Of a stretch of 64,000 bases of DNA, positions 25,247-36,245 are shown in pieces. Position 1 is the first letter of the stretch; the number at the start of each line of letters is the position of its first letter. The stretch comes from Strongylocentrotus purpuratus (Eukaryota > Echinodermata > Echinoidea > Camarodonta > Strongylocentrotidae), in contig NW_022145609.1 of assembly GCF_000002235.5 (NCBI RefSeq), positions 26,549,493-26,613,492 of the forward strand. Direction: 5' to 3'. Under the pieces are notes generated by a model that searched no databases, had not been told where the DNA came from, and saw only the letters and a program-made list of their open reading frames with translations. Position numbers and translations under genes: made by a program.

Positions 25247-25370
25247 ATCTACCTGAGTGTAATGTGGCATGATGGGACATTGGGCGTCGCTTACTACAGC
25301 ACGGAGACAGCTGAGATCTATATCATGAATGATACCATGGAGACAAACAACTATTCACTGCTCAAGAAAG
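25247..25370 (+). CDS. MSH5: MSH5 exon (N-terminal conserved start)
   Basis: MSH5 pairs with MSH4 to form MutS-gamma, a nuclear sliding clamp that binds and stabilises meiotic recombination intermediates and promotes crossovers. This exon is phase 0 in and phase 1 out (acceptor ATCATTTAG, donor GTGTGT). It encodes IYLSVMWHDGTLGVAYY and then TETAEIYIMND, matching human MSH5 (IHLCVLWNSGYLGIAYY, then a D/E-rich stretch). In mammals this motif follows an acidic, poorly conserved N-terminus, so at least one upstream exon with the start codon is expected; I could not find it between 3.4 and 25.2 kb. Identification rests on four consecutive exons whose phases and order fit MSH5. Confidence 0.93.
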
Positions 25371-25777
25371 GTGTGTACATATACAAACATCAGATTCGTT
25401 TTTCAAGGGCTATTTAAACTAGACAAAGCTTTTGTTTCCAGGCATTAGAGCCCATTGACGGAAATTAGTTTCTCCTTGAAATATGTGTTGTAGTTATCCC
25501 TAAGGTAACATCTTTTTTTTGTTCACTGGTGTATAATAATCATGGCATTAATATAAGTTTCTCCATTTTAAATAGGGTGATCATGTTGATTTAGTTTTTC
25601 ACACATTTTCTAGTACCTATCCTCTTCAAAAGATTCAGTACCTTACCACTTTTTGAATCCAATAATGTGCACTTTTACATTTGACTTTTCTTTTTATCAG
25701 TTTTCTAAAATGCCTAGAACATGCCATGATATGTTAATGACATTAGTGATTTTAATATTCCTTTTGCTGTCTCTAGC

Positions 25778-25986
25778 AAATTTCAAATGATAGCTTTTTT
25801 TCGCTAAGATAATGTTTAAAAAAAAAATATTTTAAAAAATTCAGATCCCATTCCCTGAGGGGAGTTCTTAAACATTATTTTCTCCTGAAACCTTCCCACT
25901 GTGTTTAAATACAACTTTTATATTTGACGCATAGAGAAGAGATACACCATCTTTAAATTTCAAATGATAGCTTTTTTTCGCTAAGA
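25778..25986 (+). repeat. Inverted repeat right arm bracketed by 31-bp direct repeats
   Basis: The right arm of the 148-bp repeat (about 25809-25956) is flanked by AAATTTCAAATGATAGC...CGCTAAGA at 25778-25808 and again at 25955-25986. The two flanks differ only by one T in a T6/T7 run. This looks like an inverted templated insertion with duplication of the insertion site. Confidence 0.85.
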
Positions 25987-26217
25987 GGGCAAGCTTCTGG
26001 AATCTAGGCAACATGGATATCTTGCAAATGTTTGTGTGATGCTCTTGTTTTCACTAGGTATAAACATGTTGAATTAGGCAAACACACCTGGGTGTAATTC
26101 AATTAGCTTATCCCTTTGTCTCGAGGAAAAGCCTCCATTATGTCTTCTTCCTCTCCTCAAACACAAGCTGCTATGATGAGGATGTCCTCTTGGAATGTCT
26201 TGAGGCTTCCTCAAACC

Positions 26218-26600
26218 TTAAAGAGAAGATTGAGTTCTGGAAAGAGGTGTAAATTAATTTGTGAGTGTTATCATTCTTATTATGCAAGTGTGGAAGAACA
26301 TCAGATAAGACATGTTCCCTGAAAAGCATGGCTCTTCAAATGTCTTCATATTCTAAATATGTCATGTAACATTGTAAAAATCCAGGGTAGGATTTTTACG
26401 CCACGTGTTCATGTAGTCCCATATACATCTTTCTGTGCAGGGTGTTTGTAACTTTACTAAGACTTGGCCAAATTTCTTATCATTTTGATGATTCCAGTCA
26501 CACAAATTCTTATATGCTAGGTGATCAACCTTTTCTGGTCGATTCCACACCGTTTCTTTCACAATGTAATCGCATGACCAGAACTCAACTTCACCTTTAA
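26218..26600 (-). mobile_element. TTAA MITE, copy d
   Basis: TTAA then AGAGAAGATTGAGTTCTGG on the left; CCAGAACTCAACTTCACCT then TTAA on the right. Interior blocks are shared with the family. Its right TTAA (26597-26600) is also the left TTAA of the next copy. Confidence 0.8.
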
Positions 26601-26939
26601 AGAGAATGTTAGGTTCTGCTAAAAAGAAGAACAATAATTTGTGTACTTCTCATTCTATTTTCATCAGTTTGTGAGAGTAACATCTACTGAAAATATTCCA
26701 TGAAATGAATTAGTCTTCAAATCAGTTTTAAAAATTTGATGAGAAATAGCATGAACATGTGGCATAAAAATCTGTCTTGATTTTTATGCTGTTACATGCC
26801 ATATTTAGAATATTAAGGCATTTGAAGAGCCATGCTTTTCAGGGAACAATTGTTATCATGTGTTCTTCAACACTTGCATAATAACAATGATAACGCTCAA
26901 AATTTTTCACCTCTTCCCAGAACTCAACCTTCTCTTTAA
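26597..26939 (+). mobile_element. TTAA MITE, fold-back copy e
   Basis: The left end AGAGAATGTTAGGTTCTGC and the right end (reverse complement AGAGAAGGTTGAGTTCTGG) abut copy d at a shared TTAA. Unlike the other copies, both halves derive from the same arm (AATAATTTGTG...CTTCAAAT on the left, its complement on the right), so the whole is one large diverged palindrome. Confidence 0.7.
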
Positions 26940-27894
26940 CCTCAAGCCTTCATGGTCTGTTGAGACCTTGTTGTGTAAATACATAAATGATGTTTATGTG
27001 GGAACAGTGTAATTAAGGGTTATTGATTGGACATCCAGTCTCATGATTTCATTTTTGTGAAGAACCAAACACCAGACAGAGTCAAAAGGAATGTGGTATG
27101 AGAAGTAGAGGTGCAAGGCAGTAATAAAGATGGGGAAAGAAATAAAAGGATGAGGATAAGGGAGTGAGGAGTAAAAAGATATGAATTCCAAAGAAATAAA
27201 GGAGCAAGAGGGAAAATAGGCAGAAAGATGAAGGGTTGAAGATAAAAAATCATATATGTTACATATTTATTCAAATATATTTATACAGGATACACAAGAT
27301 CAGAATGTTCCTGCTTTTCGTCTTGGTCCTGATATTAAAAACATAAAAGTAATAATGGTAAATACTATTTACAGTCAATATAATAACAAAAAAAAGAACA
27401 AAATTGAATTGAGACAATGCATGATGAATAAAATAAATCAAGAATGTAAATTATAAACATAAATTGAAATCAAAACATTATTTCTATGGATAAAAATGCA
27501 CATAATTCTACACTCATACATGTGCGTGTAAAAGTCTAATATGCCTAAACAAGCCAATCGATACGGTACATGCCAGAGGACAATTTGTGGCTTTGTTATG
27601 GAGGTATTGTGGCATTCAGTCTTAATTAAAACTACCCCTTTTTGTCAACTAAAAAGAGCATGAGCCAGGAATTCAACAATTACAGGACAAACATAAGAGG
27701 GGGAAAAGAACCTCTAAAGAGTGCAGATGACACCTATTATTCCTTTTTCTTGTTACATGCTAATTGGAAAGGGGGAAACGTATTGACAGTTTGATCCTGT
27801 ATGGGGTAAAAAGGTATTTCCTGCGTTTTGGAGATTAAGTGTCCCGATAGTGAAACCATTTGTTTGGTGAGAGTTTGTTAAAATCTGTACTTTA
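26940..27894. other. Intron sequence, no recognisable feature
   Basis: A/G-rich around 27110-27240, otherwise AT-rich. No element is recognised. Confidence 0.4.
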
Positions 27895-28205
27895 CAAAGT
27901 GTCAGTGTTTTATTTTTGTATGTCTCCATGCACCAAAGGTGGTGCAGGGGGCATTTATGTTTTCAGGTTGTCCTTCCGTCCGTCCATATGTCCCGCTTTC
28001 TCGTTAACGCTATATCTGAAGAACCTCATGAGGTATGAACTTCACACTTGGTGACAGTGTGTATCATCATAGGAATACGATCTGATTATATTTTAGAGTA
28101 AGTAGTTCAAAGTTCAAAGGTCATTGAGGTCAATATGACAAATTACAGGTATAAGCCTCGTTATAGCAATGTCTCAAGAACCAAATTTTGAACCTTAAAA
28201 AAAAA
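27895..28205 (+). repeat. Dispersed repeat with GGGGGCATTTATGTTTTC core
   Basis: CACCAAAGGTGGTGCAGGGG forms a short hairpin, followed by GGGGGCATTTATGTTTTC, CCTTCCGTCCGTCC and GCTATATCTGAAGAACC. From memory, this order of motifs recurs in many marine invertebrate genomes as a high-copy repeat; I cannot confirm its class here. Confidence 0.4.
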
Positions 28206-28608
28206 AACACCTCCGAAATATTGTGTATTAAACAAGGTGTGGTTAGTTTGTGAAGAAGTGGCAACCAACTAAAAAACTAAGCAGGATTTTAACTCTGTCC
28301 CTCTGCTTAATAGTAAGTTAATCTTATTATTAATACAAAAATACCAAAGGAAACCAGTCTGTAAAGAGCTATTAACTCTGTGTAAGAATAAAGAGCTACA
28401 TGTATATTGCTCTCTGACTCTTAAAGACCTTAAGACTTTAAGACCTTTCTCCTCTCGTCAATTACATCTCATCTCGTCGATTACATCTCATCAATTTCAT
28501 GTCATTCCTCCTACCACCAAGGACCTCCCAGTGCAAGCATGCGCAACATATAGATGATATCATTCCTATTCCCAGCCCAAGATGTAATAGTAAGATGAGA
28601 CGGTCTGT

Positions 28609-29050
28609 TGAGAACCAGAAGGGCAAATGAAATAATGGTATCTTACACAGTAGGCCTGTCTTCACTATCTCGAGATTGCCATATATCCAGCTATTTGAAC
28701 TATCCCGATCGCAAACTATCCAGCTAATTTGCGTCTTCATCAGATCGAAGTAGCAATTAGCGGGATATTTGGTCGGGATTGTCATCCCAAGATATCTTGG
28801 GATAGTTTGCAAAATATCCAGGTATTTGTCCTGTGCGTCTTCACTAGACCGAAGACTCGCACTATGTGCTAACGCTGAGCAAAATATCTCGAGCTAATTC
28901 CTTGAGGTCGAGTCTCAAGTTTCAAGGTCGAATCTCGAGCTGATGGAGACGCGTTTTGTAACTTCGGGATTATTTCCCAAATCAGAAATAGCGGGCTATT
29001 TGGCAATCTCGAGATGATGAAGACGCGCCTATTGTATCCTGGCTCTCAGC
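28609..29050. repeat. Palindromic module split by MITE copy 3
   Basis: The left arm GAGAACCAGAAGGGCAAATG (about 28610) and a shorter right arm CCTGGCTCTCAGC (29038-29050) surround the MITE at 28652-29030. This repeats the arrangement seen at 12.84-13.27 kb, with different flanking bases. Confidence 0.5.
28652..29030 (+). mobile_element. AGGCGCGTCTTCA-type MITE, copy 3
   Basis: Begins AGGCCTGTCTTCACTATC and ends GATGATGAAGACGCGCCT. It is the most complete copy, with central CCCAAGATATCTTGGGAT. Confidence 0.8.
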
Positions 29051-29254
29051 ATATGTGATATAGATACACCCTGCCTGCTATAGAATATCTTGGAAGTATT
29101 GAGGATGGTCCATATGTCACGTTGTTAATTGATTTGTCAATTACACTGTAGAACATTATCCTCTTTGAAGTTTTGCCCGCTGCCGTCTCAGAACCGATCA
29201 ATTCGTCTCTCAGGAATTCCTTCCCTAATAATGCACAGCGCGGTCTTCCAGTGG

Positions 29255-29695
29255 AGGTGTTCACACATCCTGTCAATGTTACCACTACTTCTTTTCAAAT
29301 TGAACTCTGTGGAAGGGTGTGTTCACACATCGTATCATTGATACCACTACCGGTACTTCTTTTCATTTGAACTCTGTGGAAGGGTGTGTTCACACATCGT
29401 ATCATTGGTACCACTACTTCTTTTCATTTGAACTCTGTGGAAGGGTGTGTTCTCACATCGTATCATTGGTACCACTACTTCTTTTCATTTGAACTCTGTG
29501 GAAGGGTGTGTTCTCACATCGTATCATTGGTACCACTACTTCTTTTCATTTGAACTCTGTGGAAGGGTGTGTTCTCACATCCTATCATTGGTACCACTAC
29601 TTCTTTTCATTTGAACTCTGTGGAAGGGTGTGTTCTCACATCGTATCATTGGTACCACTCCTTCTTTTCATTTGAACTCTATGGAAAGGTGTGTT
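29255..29695 (+). repeat. Minisatellite, ~60-bp unit, about seven copies
   Basis: The unit contains TTTGAACTCTGTGGAAGG, GTGTTCACACATCGTATC and GGTACCACTACTTC. Central copies are nearly identical; outer ones are diverged. Short open frames here have no support as genes. Confidence 0.9.
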
Positions 29696-30435
29696 CATGT
29701 GTGCTGTCCTAAAGGCTCATCATGTGTAACAGACCGTGTATAGTCAACCCATTTTCTTTTAAATTTATAGGTTTCATCAGAGGAGAAAAATTAAGATTCT
29801 TGCAATTACCCTGAGAACAATTGTCATAACTTAATGAATGATTTAAGTTTTTGTACATATTTTATACATCAATTATTTCCCCTACCAAACATTTTTTTCT
29901 TCAAATGACCTTGAAAATTGTATCCATACACCAAAGATTACTGGTACTCTAATAATTTTAATCAGAAGTCTGGATATCTAAATATGTTATTTTCTTGGAT
30001 TTTCAGTTAATTTACACCAACGTTTCTATTTAATATGCTACTCCCCCAAATTTTGTTTGTGTCTTTAAGCTTTTGATTTATGTGAAGCTGTTAAATCTCA
30101 GTTCAAATGAGTAAGATAAAGAAATTAATGCAATCGCATCTACACTGACGTACATCAAAGAATAACACACGTGAATGTCGCAATCGGCAAATTATTTACT
30201 AGTAACACCAGAACTTGTGACATGCATCCTTTTAACTTCATACTTCCTTTTATATACTCCATTACTTCTAACCACCCCACTTCACAGCTTCCTTTTAGAA
30301 GTGGGAAGTAATTCATCATTGCTTCATCTCCAAATATGGAAACATTTATTGTCAATTAAACCATTTATTGTTCCCTTCCACATCGTGATGGAAATCATTT
30401 ATTCTTTAATGTCATACGTTAAGATTAGGTGAATT

Positions 30436-30835
30436 GCTGTTTGGTCCAAAGCGAGTTCGTCTACAACCCAAGTGGTTTATTCCCATAGGATCTACACCCA
30501 GCCCGTCTACTATCCACATGGTCACAAAATTATTTTGTCTGCTTATCATTTGGTCTAATGAACATTTAGGCTAACAGCCATTTGGTCCAATTTCCATTTG
30601 GTCTAATCTCCAATAAGTCTACTACTAATTCGGTCCATTGTCCTTCCAGTCTAATAACCATTTAGTCTAATTCCCAGTTTGTCTATTGACCATTTCATTC
30701 ACCATCCACAAGGTCTAATAATCATTTGATTATAATTATTTATGATTAAGTGATTATTAGACCATGTGATGTCAATCATATTGAAACAGACAAATTGGGT
30801 AGTAGAAAAACTTGTTATGGACCAAATGGCAAGAA
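30436..30835 (+). repeat. Degenerate ~20-bp repeat CCATTTGGTCTAAT, ending in a palindrome
   Basis: At least a dozen irregular repeats of (CC)ATTTGGTCTAAT and GTCTACT-type words. Near 30710-30765 the sense flips: GGTCTAATAATCA pairs with TGATTATTAGACC, and inverted words (GACCAAATGG) follow. Confidence 0.6.
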
Positions 30836-31294
30836 ACCAACAATTATACATTACCCATCCTTTATGAGTAGTTCATCTTCAATTCAGGTAATAGCTTCCA
30901 TTAGTTTGTGCAGGAAAATAATAATCGAGCAAATTTTTTGATATTCTATAACTCTGTTAATTTATTGTACCGGTAAATGAAGCGACATGCAATGTTTGGT
31001 TTTTATAATAGTTCTTATTTCAAGTAAATTGTACAACTGTTTAAACAAGAATTTCTTCAAAATTTAATCTCATCCAGTAGTCAATGGGTTGAATAACTGA
31101 CAAATCATTTATTGAAAATTCTTAATCTTAATATTTTTTTGCTGAATCTCCAAATCTAACAAGTGCAAATAGGGAAATCTACCTATATTTAGGAAGACTC
31201 CTTTGAAAATAAAACATATAACCTTCACAAAACTCGCATATTTACCCTTGAATGTTTGGACCATATACTGAGCCATCATTATAACATGTGATAT

Positions 31295-31497
31295 GCGCGA
31301 TAGCTCAGTCGGTAGAGCAGTAGTCTCGTAATCTGGTGACCCGGGTTCGAAACCAAGGCGATGCGCTAGTGCCCTTTGGTAAGGCATTAATCCTCATTAC
31401 CAGGTCCATGGGAGAGGACCTAAAGCCCTCGGCCGTCTGGTTGCCTACTTACAAGCATTTATGCTTTCTTAGCAATCAGGTAAAATAACCACCACCA
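31295..31497 (+). mobile_element. tRNA-derived SINE (family B), complete
   Basis: The head GCGCGATAGCTCAGTCGG carries a good A box and GGTTCGAAACC a perfect B box, so it is probably transcribable by RNA polymerase III. The tail GTGCCCTTTGGTAAGGCATT, then CGGCCGTCTGG and AGCATTTATGCTTTCTTAGC, ends in ACC repeats. The same head and tail occur inverted at 46029-46232. The acceptor stem does not pair fully, so it is not a functional tRNA gene. Confidence 0.88.
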
Positions 31498-32566
31498 TTC
31501 CATTATACAGTCATATCACTGGTATACATAGCTATATTGTTGTTTGATCACTAAAAAACAATTTACTATGTTACCTCAAGTACTTCCATGCCTTGTGCAA
31601 AGTTGAAACTTTCTTTTAAATGGTCATTATTCATGATTGATTTTGTCATGTGGAAATTCAAGTGTTATGCAAAGAAAATGAAACAACGGAAAAGCGCTAT
31701 TGAAATCAATGAAATTGTAACTTTCTCACATGTGTGGAAAAACATGTGATGTGATGTAATGAAATGAAATGAACTTCAATCATTATCTTATAAGATTGCT
31801 TACAAAGTTCTTAAATTATGTCCTTTGTTCTATAATTACTCTTTGAATTAAGGACCTACTCTTATTAAAGTACTTCAAAAACATTGAGCGGAAAAGGAAC
31901 AAACAGAAAGAAAAGAAGAAAAAAGCCTAAGAAAAGTAGAACGGAAAAAAGAAATGAACCTGCCCACCCATAAAAATCAAAACATGTTTTTTCCTAGTCC
32001 TGTAAGTCTTGAATAATCATGTGATGAAAAGCAGTGGTTGATCTAGAGGATGTTCAGACTTGTTAAGTGTGCGCCTATCCCACCTCCCGCCCACAATCTT
32101 CTATTGAAATATATAATGTTTAATCCCTTTTTATTTGATAAAAGTAGCCCAACCTCATTATATAAATTTACTGTAAAATCTAATATGAAAACTCTCCTTC
32201 AAGTATAGAATAAATAACATCAAAAATGTCTGAATAGTAGATCATCTAAGACACTCCCAAGGTACTTAAATACTCATCAAGACATCTAAACTTTCATTCG
32301 TATTGAATTTCATTCTTATGCTCCTTCCACTTCCTTGTACTAATATTCGCTTTGAATGTACTGGCTATTGTTTCCAAACACTTAAGTGAATGAGATAAAT
32401 GAAAAAAGAATGCTGGTACTGTTTGTCTTCATCTTTTACATTGTCAAATAAGGAAATAAATCCTCTTACAGAGTGTTCACCAAATATGAGAGCATTAAAA
32501 TATGAGCAAATTGTTAATTCATGAATATCCATTTTAACCATTTTAGCAAGTTAGAAATACAAAAAT
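31498..32566. other. Intron sequence, no recognisable feature
   Basis: AT-rich, with an A/G-rich patch at 31880-31950. Confidence 0.4.
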
Positions 32567-32568
32567 TA

Positions 32569-33129
32569 CTGTAAATCTCCGTGTATAAGGCGCACCCCTT
32601 TTTTGGGGGAGGGAAAAAAAAAAAAAATGTTTTTTTTGTTTTGTTGTTGTTGTTGTTTTGTTGCCGAAAACCCACGCGGGGAAGGACCTTCATTTAACAT
32701 CGAGGTGCAGTTAAAGGCGCTGATTTGTGCTTGTAAACTTGTCACAAATAATAGTAACAATGTCGTTTTTAGAAGAATGTGTAAGATCATTAATGTAAAT
32801 TAAAAAACAATAGAGTACCTAGGTCCTAGGATAGAACCTTGTGGTACACCATTTGTTATATAAAAAAAATTGAGGAATTATTATTATAAACTACATATTT
32901 AGATCTATTAGAAAGATTACTTTCAAACCAAGGTGACGGACAAATTTTAATGTTGTTGTAGTTTCCGAGTGGTGAGTCAACACACTGATTACTGAGCTGG
33001 GAGACATTGCCAGACATAGCGCCATAAATTTAAAAAAAAAGAAGATCTGTACCTGTGAATAAGGCGCACCCCCGACTTTCAATTTTTTTCGGCGGCAAAA
33101 AAGTGTGCCTTATACACAGAGATTTATGG
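32569..33129. mobile_element. MITE with GTATAAGGCGCACC ends carrying a LINE fragment
   Basis: The left end CTGTAAATCTCCGTGTATAA, then GGCGCACCCC, matches the right end read in reverse complement, CCATAAATCTCTGTGTATAA then GGCACAC. TA occurs at both edges, as in Tc1/mariner elements. A second, internal copy of AATAAGGCGCACCCC lies at about 33058. Between them sits foreign sequence with reverse-transcriptase similarity. Confidence 0.68.
32745..32945 (-). pseudogene. LINE reverse-transcriptase fragment
   Basis: On the minus strand, SPWFESNLSNRSKYVVYNN (from about 32935), then NGVPQGSILGP (about 32853-32821), then HINDLTHSSKNDIV (to about 32760) follow the order WFxSYLxxRxxxV / GVPQGSILGPLLF / IYINDL of non-LTR retrotransposon RTs (Jockey/CR1-like). 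The three blocks lie in different frames: one slip falls in the T run between the first two and another after the GP of GPLLF. It is a short, decayed piece of about 65 residues; the catalytic YADD block is absent. Confidence 0.75.
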
Positions 33130-33730
33130 TAATAGAAAATTCTTCATATCAGTTAATAATCTCATATACATTTTTCAAGTTTTTCATGTTTTTGGATACA
33201 GGATAAGAAAACTTGATATACCCCCCCCCCCTCCCCACAATTCTGAATGTTCCATCAATTTTATAGGTTGGATGGTTTTATGATATAAATTTTCTTTTAT
33301 ACAATTTTATATAAAAAAATGATTAAAACACTGTTTCATGATATTCAGCTTCAAAATCAAATAGTCCATTTTGACTCCCAAGGAGAAATTCAAGTTTTTT
33401 CATGTCTAGTAAAAACATACCGGTAAACGATATTAAATTTTGGTGGCAAATTGTCAACTCTACTGATGAATTGTGTCACTATCATATGAGATGCATTTTG
33501 CTTGTACAAGATGTAGGGAAATGCCTTTAAAATTTAAACATGTGTAAATTCCCATTCATTAATGTAATTGTTCTAACACAGCTAATTAAGAACATGTGAA
33601 AATGGTAAATACTTCCTTGAAATCGATCTACATCGTCACTCTCCTTATAAGGAAATAATCTAGTATCACATGCCCAAAAAGGAAGTATATTTTATTCAAA
33701 ATACAGAATTGAAATACATTTGTATTGAAA
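33130..33730. other. Intron sequence, C run only
   Basis: A C run near 33221-33230. Nothing else is recognised. Confidence 0.4.
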
Positions 33731-33733
33731 ATG

Positions 33734-33939
33734 ATGCAAGAGAGAAGAAGAGAGAGAAAGAGATAGAGGGGAGAGAGAAGGAGAGAGAGAGAAAGATACA
33801 GGATTGATGGAAAGAACGAGAGAAAGAAAGAAAGAGAAATAGATGAATAGGTCTAGAGAAGAAAGAGAGAGATAAAGAAATATAATATAGATAGAAAGAA
33901 AGACAGAAAGAAAGAAAGAGAAATGTACCTACAGGAGAC

Positions 33940-33971
<32 letters not shown>
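33734..33971 (+). repeat. (GA)n/(GAAA)n polypurine tract
   Basis: Purine-rich simple sequence ending in a pure (GA)n block and a G run at 33961-33970. Confidence 0.9.
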
Positions 33972-35105
33972 ATTACCATTAATTATTTTAATTTCACAAC
34001 CAGGAGGAGTGGAAAATGAGAGGAAGAGGCTATGATAACCCTTATTTATCAATTATCTTCCTACACTCGTGTCATATTTATATCATTAACTAAGCACTCG
34101 TGATCGTCGAAAGTATCCTACCTTGTGGAGGTATACCTACCAAACAAGGATAACCAGGTTGGATAAGTAGCATCATTGACGTGAAGTAGATATGTGAAGT
34201 GTATCCTGAATATGCAATTTATCCTTGTCCATTCATTATATCCTCTGCAAGGATCTCACGTACGTGTCTCTGTTTAAGAAAATATTTGTATTATAAGAGT
34301 GTGTGTGATCTTCAGAATTTAATTACTGCCCAACCTTTCTCAATTGTCAGGAAATGTGTTTTGAGGAAACAAATAGATGGAGGTTCTCGATCATCCTCAC
34401 AGAGTGAATCGCAAGTGGGATAAATTTCTACCTTTCTCTTTGGACTTCCTGGATTCTGAGAGATTCCGTTGTTAAGTGCTCTTCTCATAATTTGTGAGTC
34501 ATCAAGTTGATGTACATTTTCTTCCAAACAAGGACATTGTTTTGATTAATCATGCATAGATTTTGTGCAGTTGTGATTTGATTAACAAAACAGTTGAAGT
34601 TCTCAGTCTGGAAGAAACTGTCTGCTGTTGACAGGAAGGTGTTAACGATCTTTATTCAAAATGGCATGCATCCTCATTTTCGGTAATTTTCTATATTAAG
34701 TACTTATTGTCTGTTGAACCATTTTGACCCGATTCACACTTAAAAGTTCTATGATTGAGTTGGATCCAGCTGTACCAATCATAGCTACCATGAAAAGAAA
34801 TATTAATATTTCATTATTTCATTGAAACAAATATTATGAATGATTCAGTTTGATTGTAAGGAGTGAAAATATGTTGAGTTATTATTACCAGTGATCACCA
34901 AGACATGTCGAGGTTTATACCTAGATAACTGCCATTGAATAACTCCACATTTCTAGAAAGTTGTAAACCTAAACTGATTATTCATCATACATAGTTTCTG
35001 ATTCTCTTCTTGTGATTTTCATTTTTTTTTCAATACTTTTTTGTAGATATTTATATTTATTCTATATTTGTTTGTCAATGATATTGTGTTAATTTCACTT
35101 GTTTT
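33972..35105. other. Intron sequence, no recognisable feature
   Basis: AT-rich. The open frame near 34199-34423 lacks motifs and splice support. Confidence 0.4.
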
Positions 35106-35200
35106 TTACAATATGCACAGACTCACTGAAAAGCAGTCTGTTGTGACCGATAGTGAGTTTTTACCATGAATAAATAAATACAATACAATACAATAATTTC
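35106..35200 (+). mobile_element. Possible retrotransposon 3' tail
   Basis: CACAGACT...AGTCTGTTGTG forms a short hairpin. It is followed by GTGAGTTTTTACCATGAATA and an AATAAATACAATACAATACA simple tail, the usual look of the 3' end of a LINE or SINE. No body is recognised upstream. Confidence 0.4.
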
Positions 35201-35659
35201 TGGAAATGTCTCCAAAATAAAATAGTTCATCTGCATATACCAATGTTATTGATTCAAGAGGATTTGAACTCTAGAAAACTAGGAAATAGACATGTTATTA
35301 CAGCAATCACATGCTTTTATCAATTAAGGAAATCCTTTTAGCTGTCTGCAATAACATTATTTTTCTAAGATGTAGAAACTCTGTCTACTTCAAACATAAT
35401 AGAACCTTTCCAATATAATATTATGTTTCTTTGTGCCAGTATATTTCTTCCATGTGACATTGTATTACAAGAGCTGTAAAATGAATGCTTTGATATAATT
35501 GTAATTCATGACAACTTGGTCCAATTATCTTCTATGTTTAGGTCTCAGGTGTTTGAAGAAATATGCAATAATTACGATTTATCATAATTATACACATGTA
35601 TGCATTGTCAGGAAATTAGAGGAATCAATTCAGAAAGATGGGTAAAATAAATTAATGGA

Positions 35660-36010
35660 TAATATGAAAGAGAGAGAGAGGGAGAGAGGAGGGGGGGGGG
35701 GGAGCTAGAGTAAAGAGAAAAAGAAAGAGTATAACAGATAACAAACTTGTCATGTAATAACGTCAGTAAAATGTATTATGTGGATCATTATGATTACATT
35801 AAAAAGAAAAATGTGATCACAGGATCCGATAAACCATGTTACATGTAGCTGACAAAGCTTTCAAACTCTTTAATTCTCTCTCCTCCCCTCTCTCTCTCTC
35901 TCTTTCTCTCTCTCTCTTTCTCTATCTCTCTTCCTCTCTCTCTCTCTTCAATTTGTCATCTATCTCAATCCTCTCTCTTTTTATTTCTCTCTGAATATAT
36001 GCCTCTCTTG
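35660..36010. repeat. GA tract and CT tract facing each other
   Basis: A (GA)n/G-run block at 35669-35702 and a (CT)n block at 35876-36010 are separated by about 175 bases. They could pair as a loose hairpin. Confidence 0.75.
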
Positions 36011-36164
36011 TCTCTCTTCTCTTGAATCTATTTCACTTTCCATATCTTAAGAAATATCTGTTTAATTTAGCTTATAATTGATTACCATTACCTTTCATGT
36101 CTGTACCTCTCCTATCGCACTTTGTATAAATGTATCATGTATGTATTTCATCTTTTGCACAAGC

Positions 36165-36245
36165 TGCGCCTTGAGCATTTGACTGTCAAGTGGATTTGGC
36201 ACCTTATAAATCATATGTATTATTATTATTATTATTATATATATG
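36165..36245 (+). mobile_element. SINE 3' tail fragment
   Basis: CTGCGCCTTGAGCATTTGAC, then GGCACCTTATAAATC and (ATT)n. It is similar to the tail at 39480-39560, and lies 90 bp before an MSH5 exon. Confidence 0.5.

Noticed and set aside
29129-29370. Frames at 29129 and 29173 as small genes
   Set aside because: They run into the 60-bp minisatellite and have no motif or splice context.
31295-31368. Possible functional tRNA gene with good A and B boxes
   Set aside because: The acceptor stem does not pair, and the same head with the same 130-base tail occurs inverted at 46029-46232, so it is a SINE head.
33696-34052. 118-residue Ser/Leu/Phe frame on the minus strand
   Set aside because: Lies over the GA/GAAA tract; low complexity.
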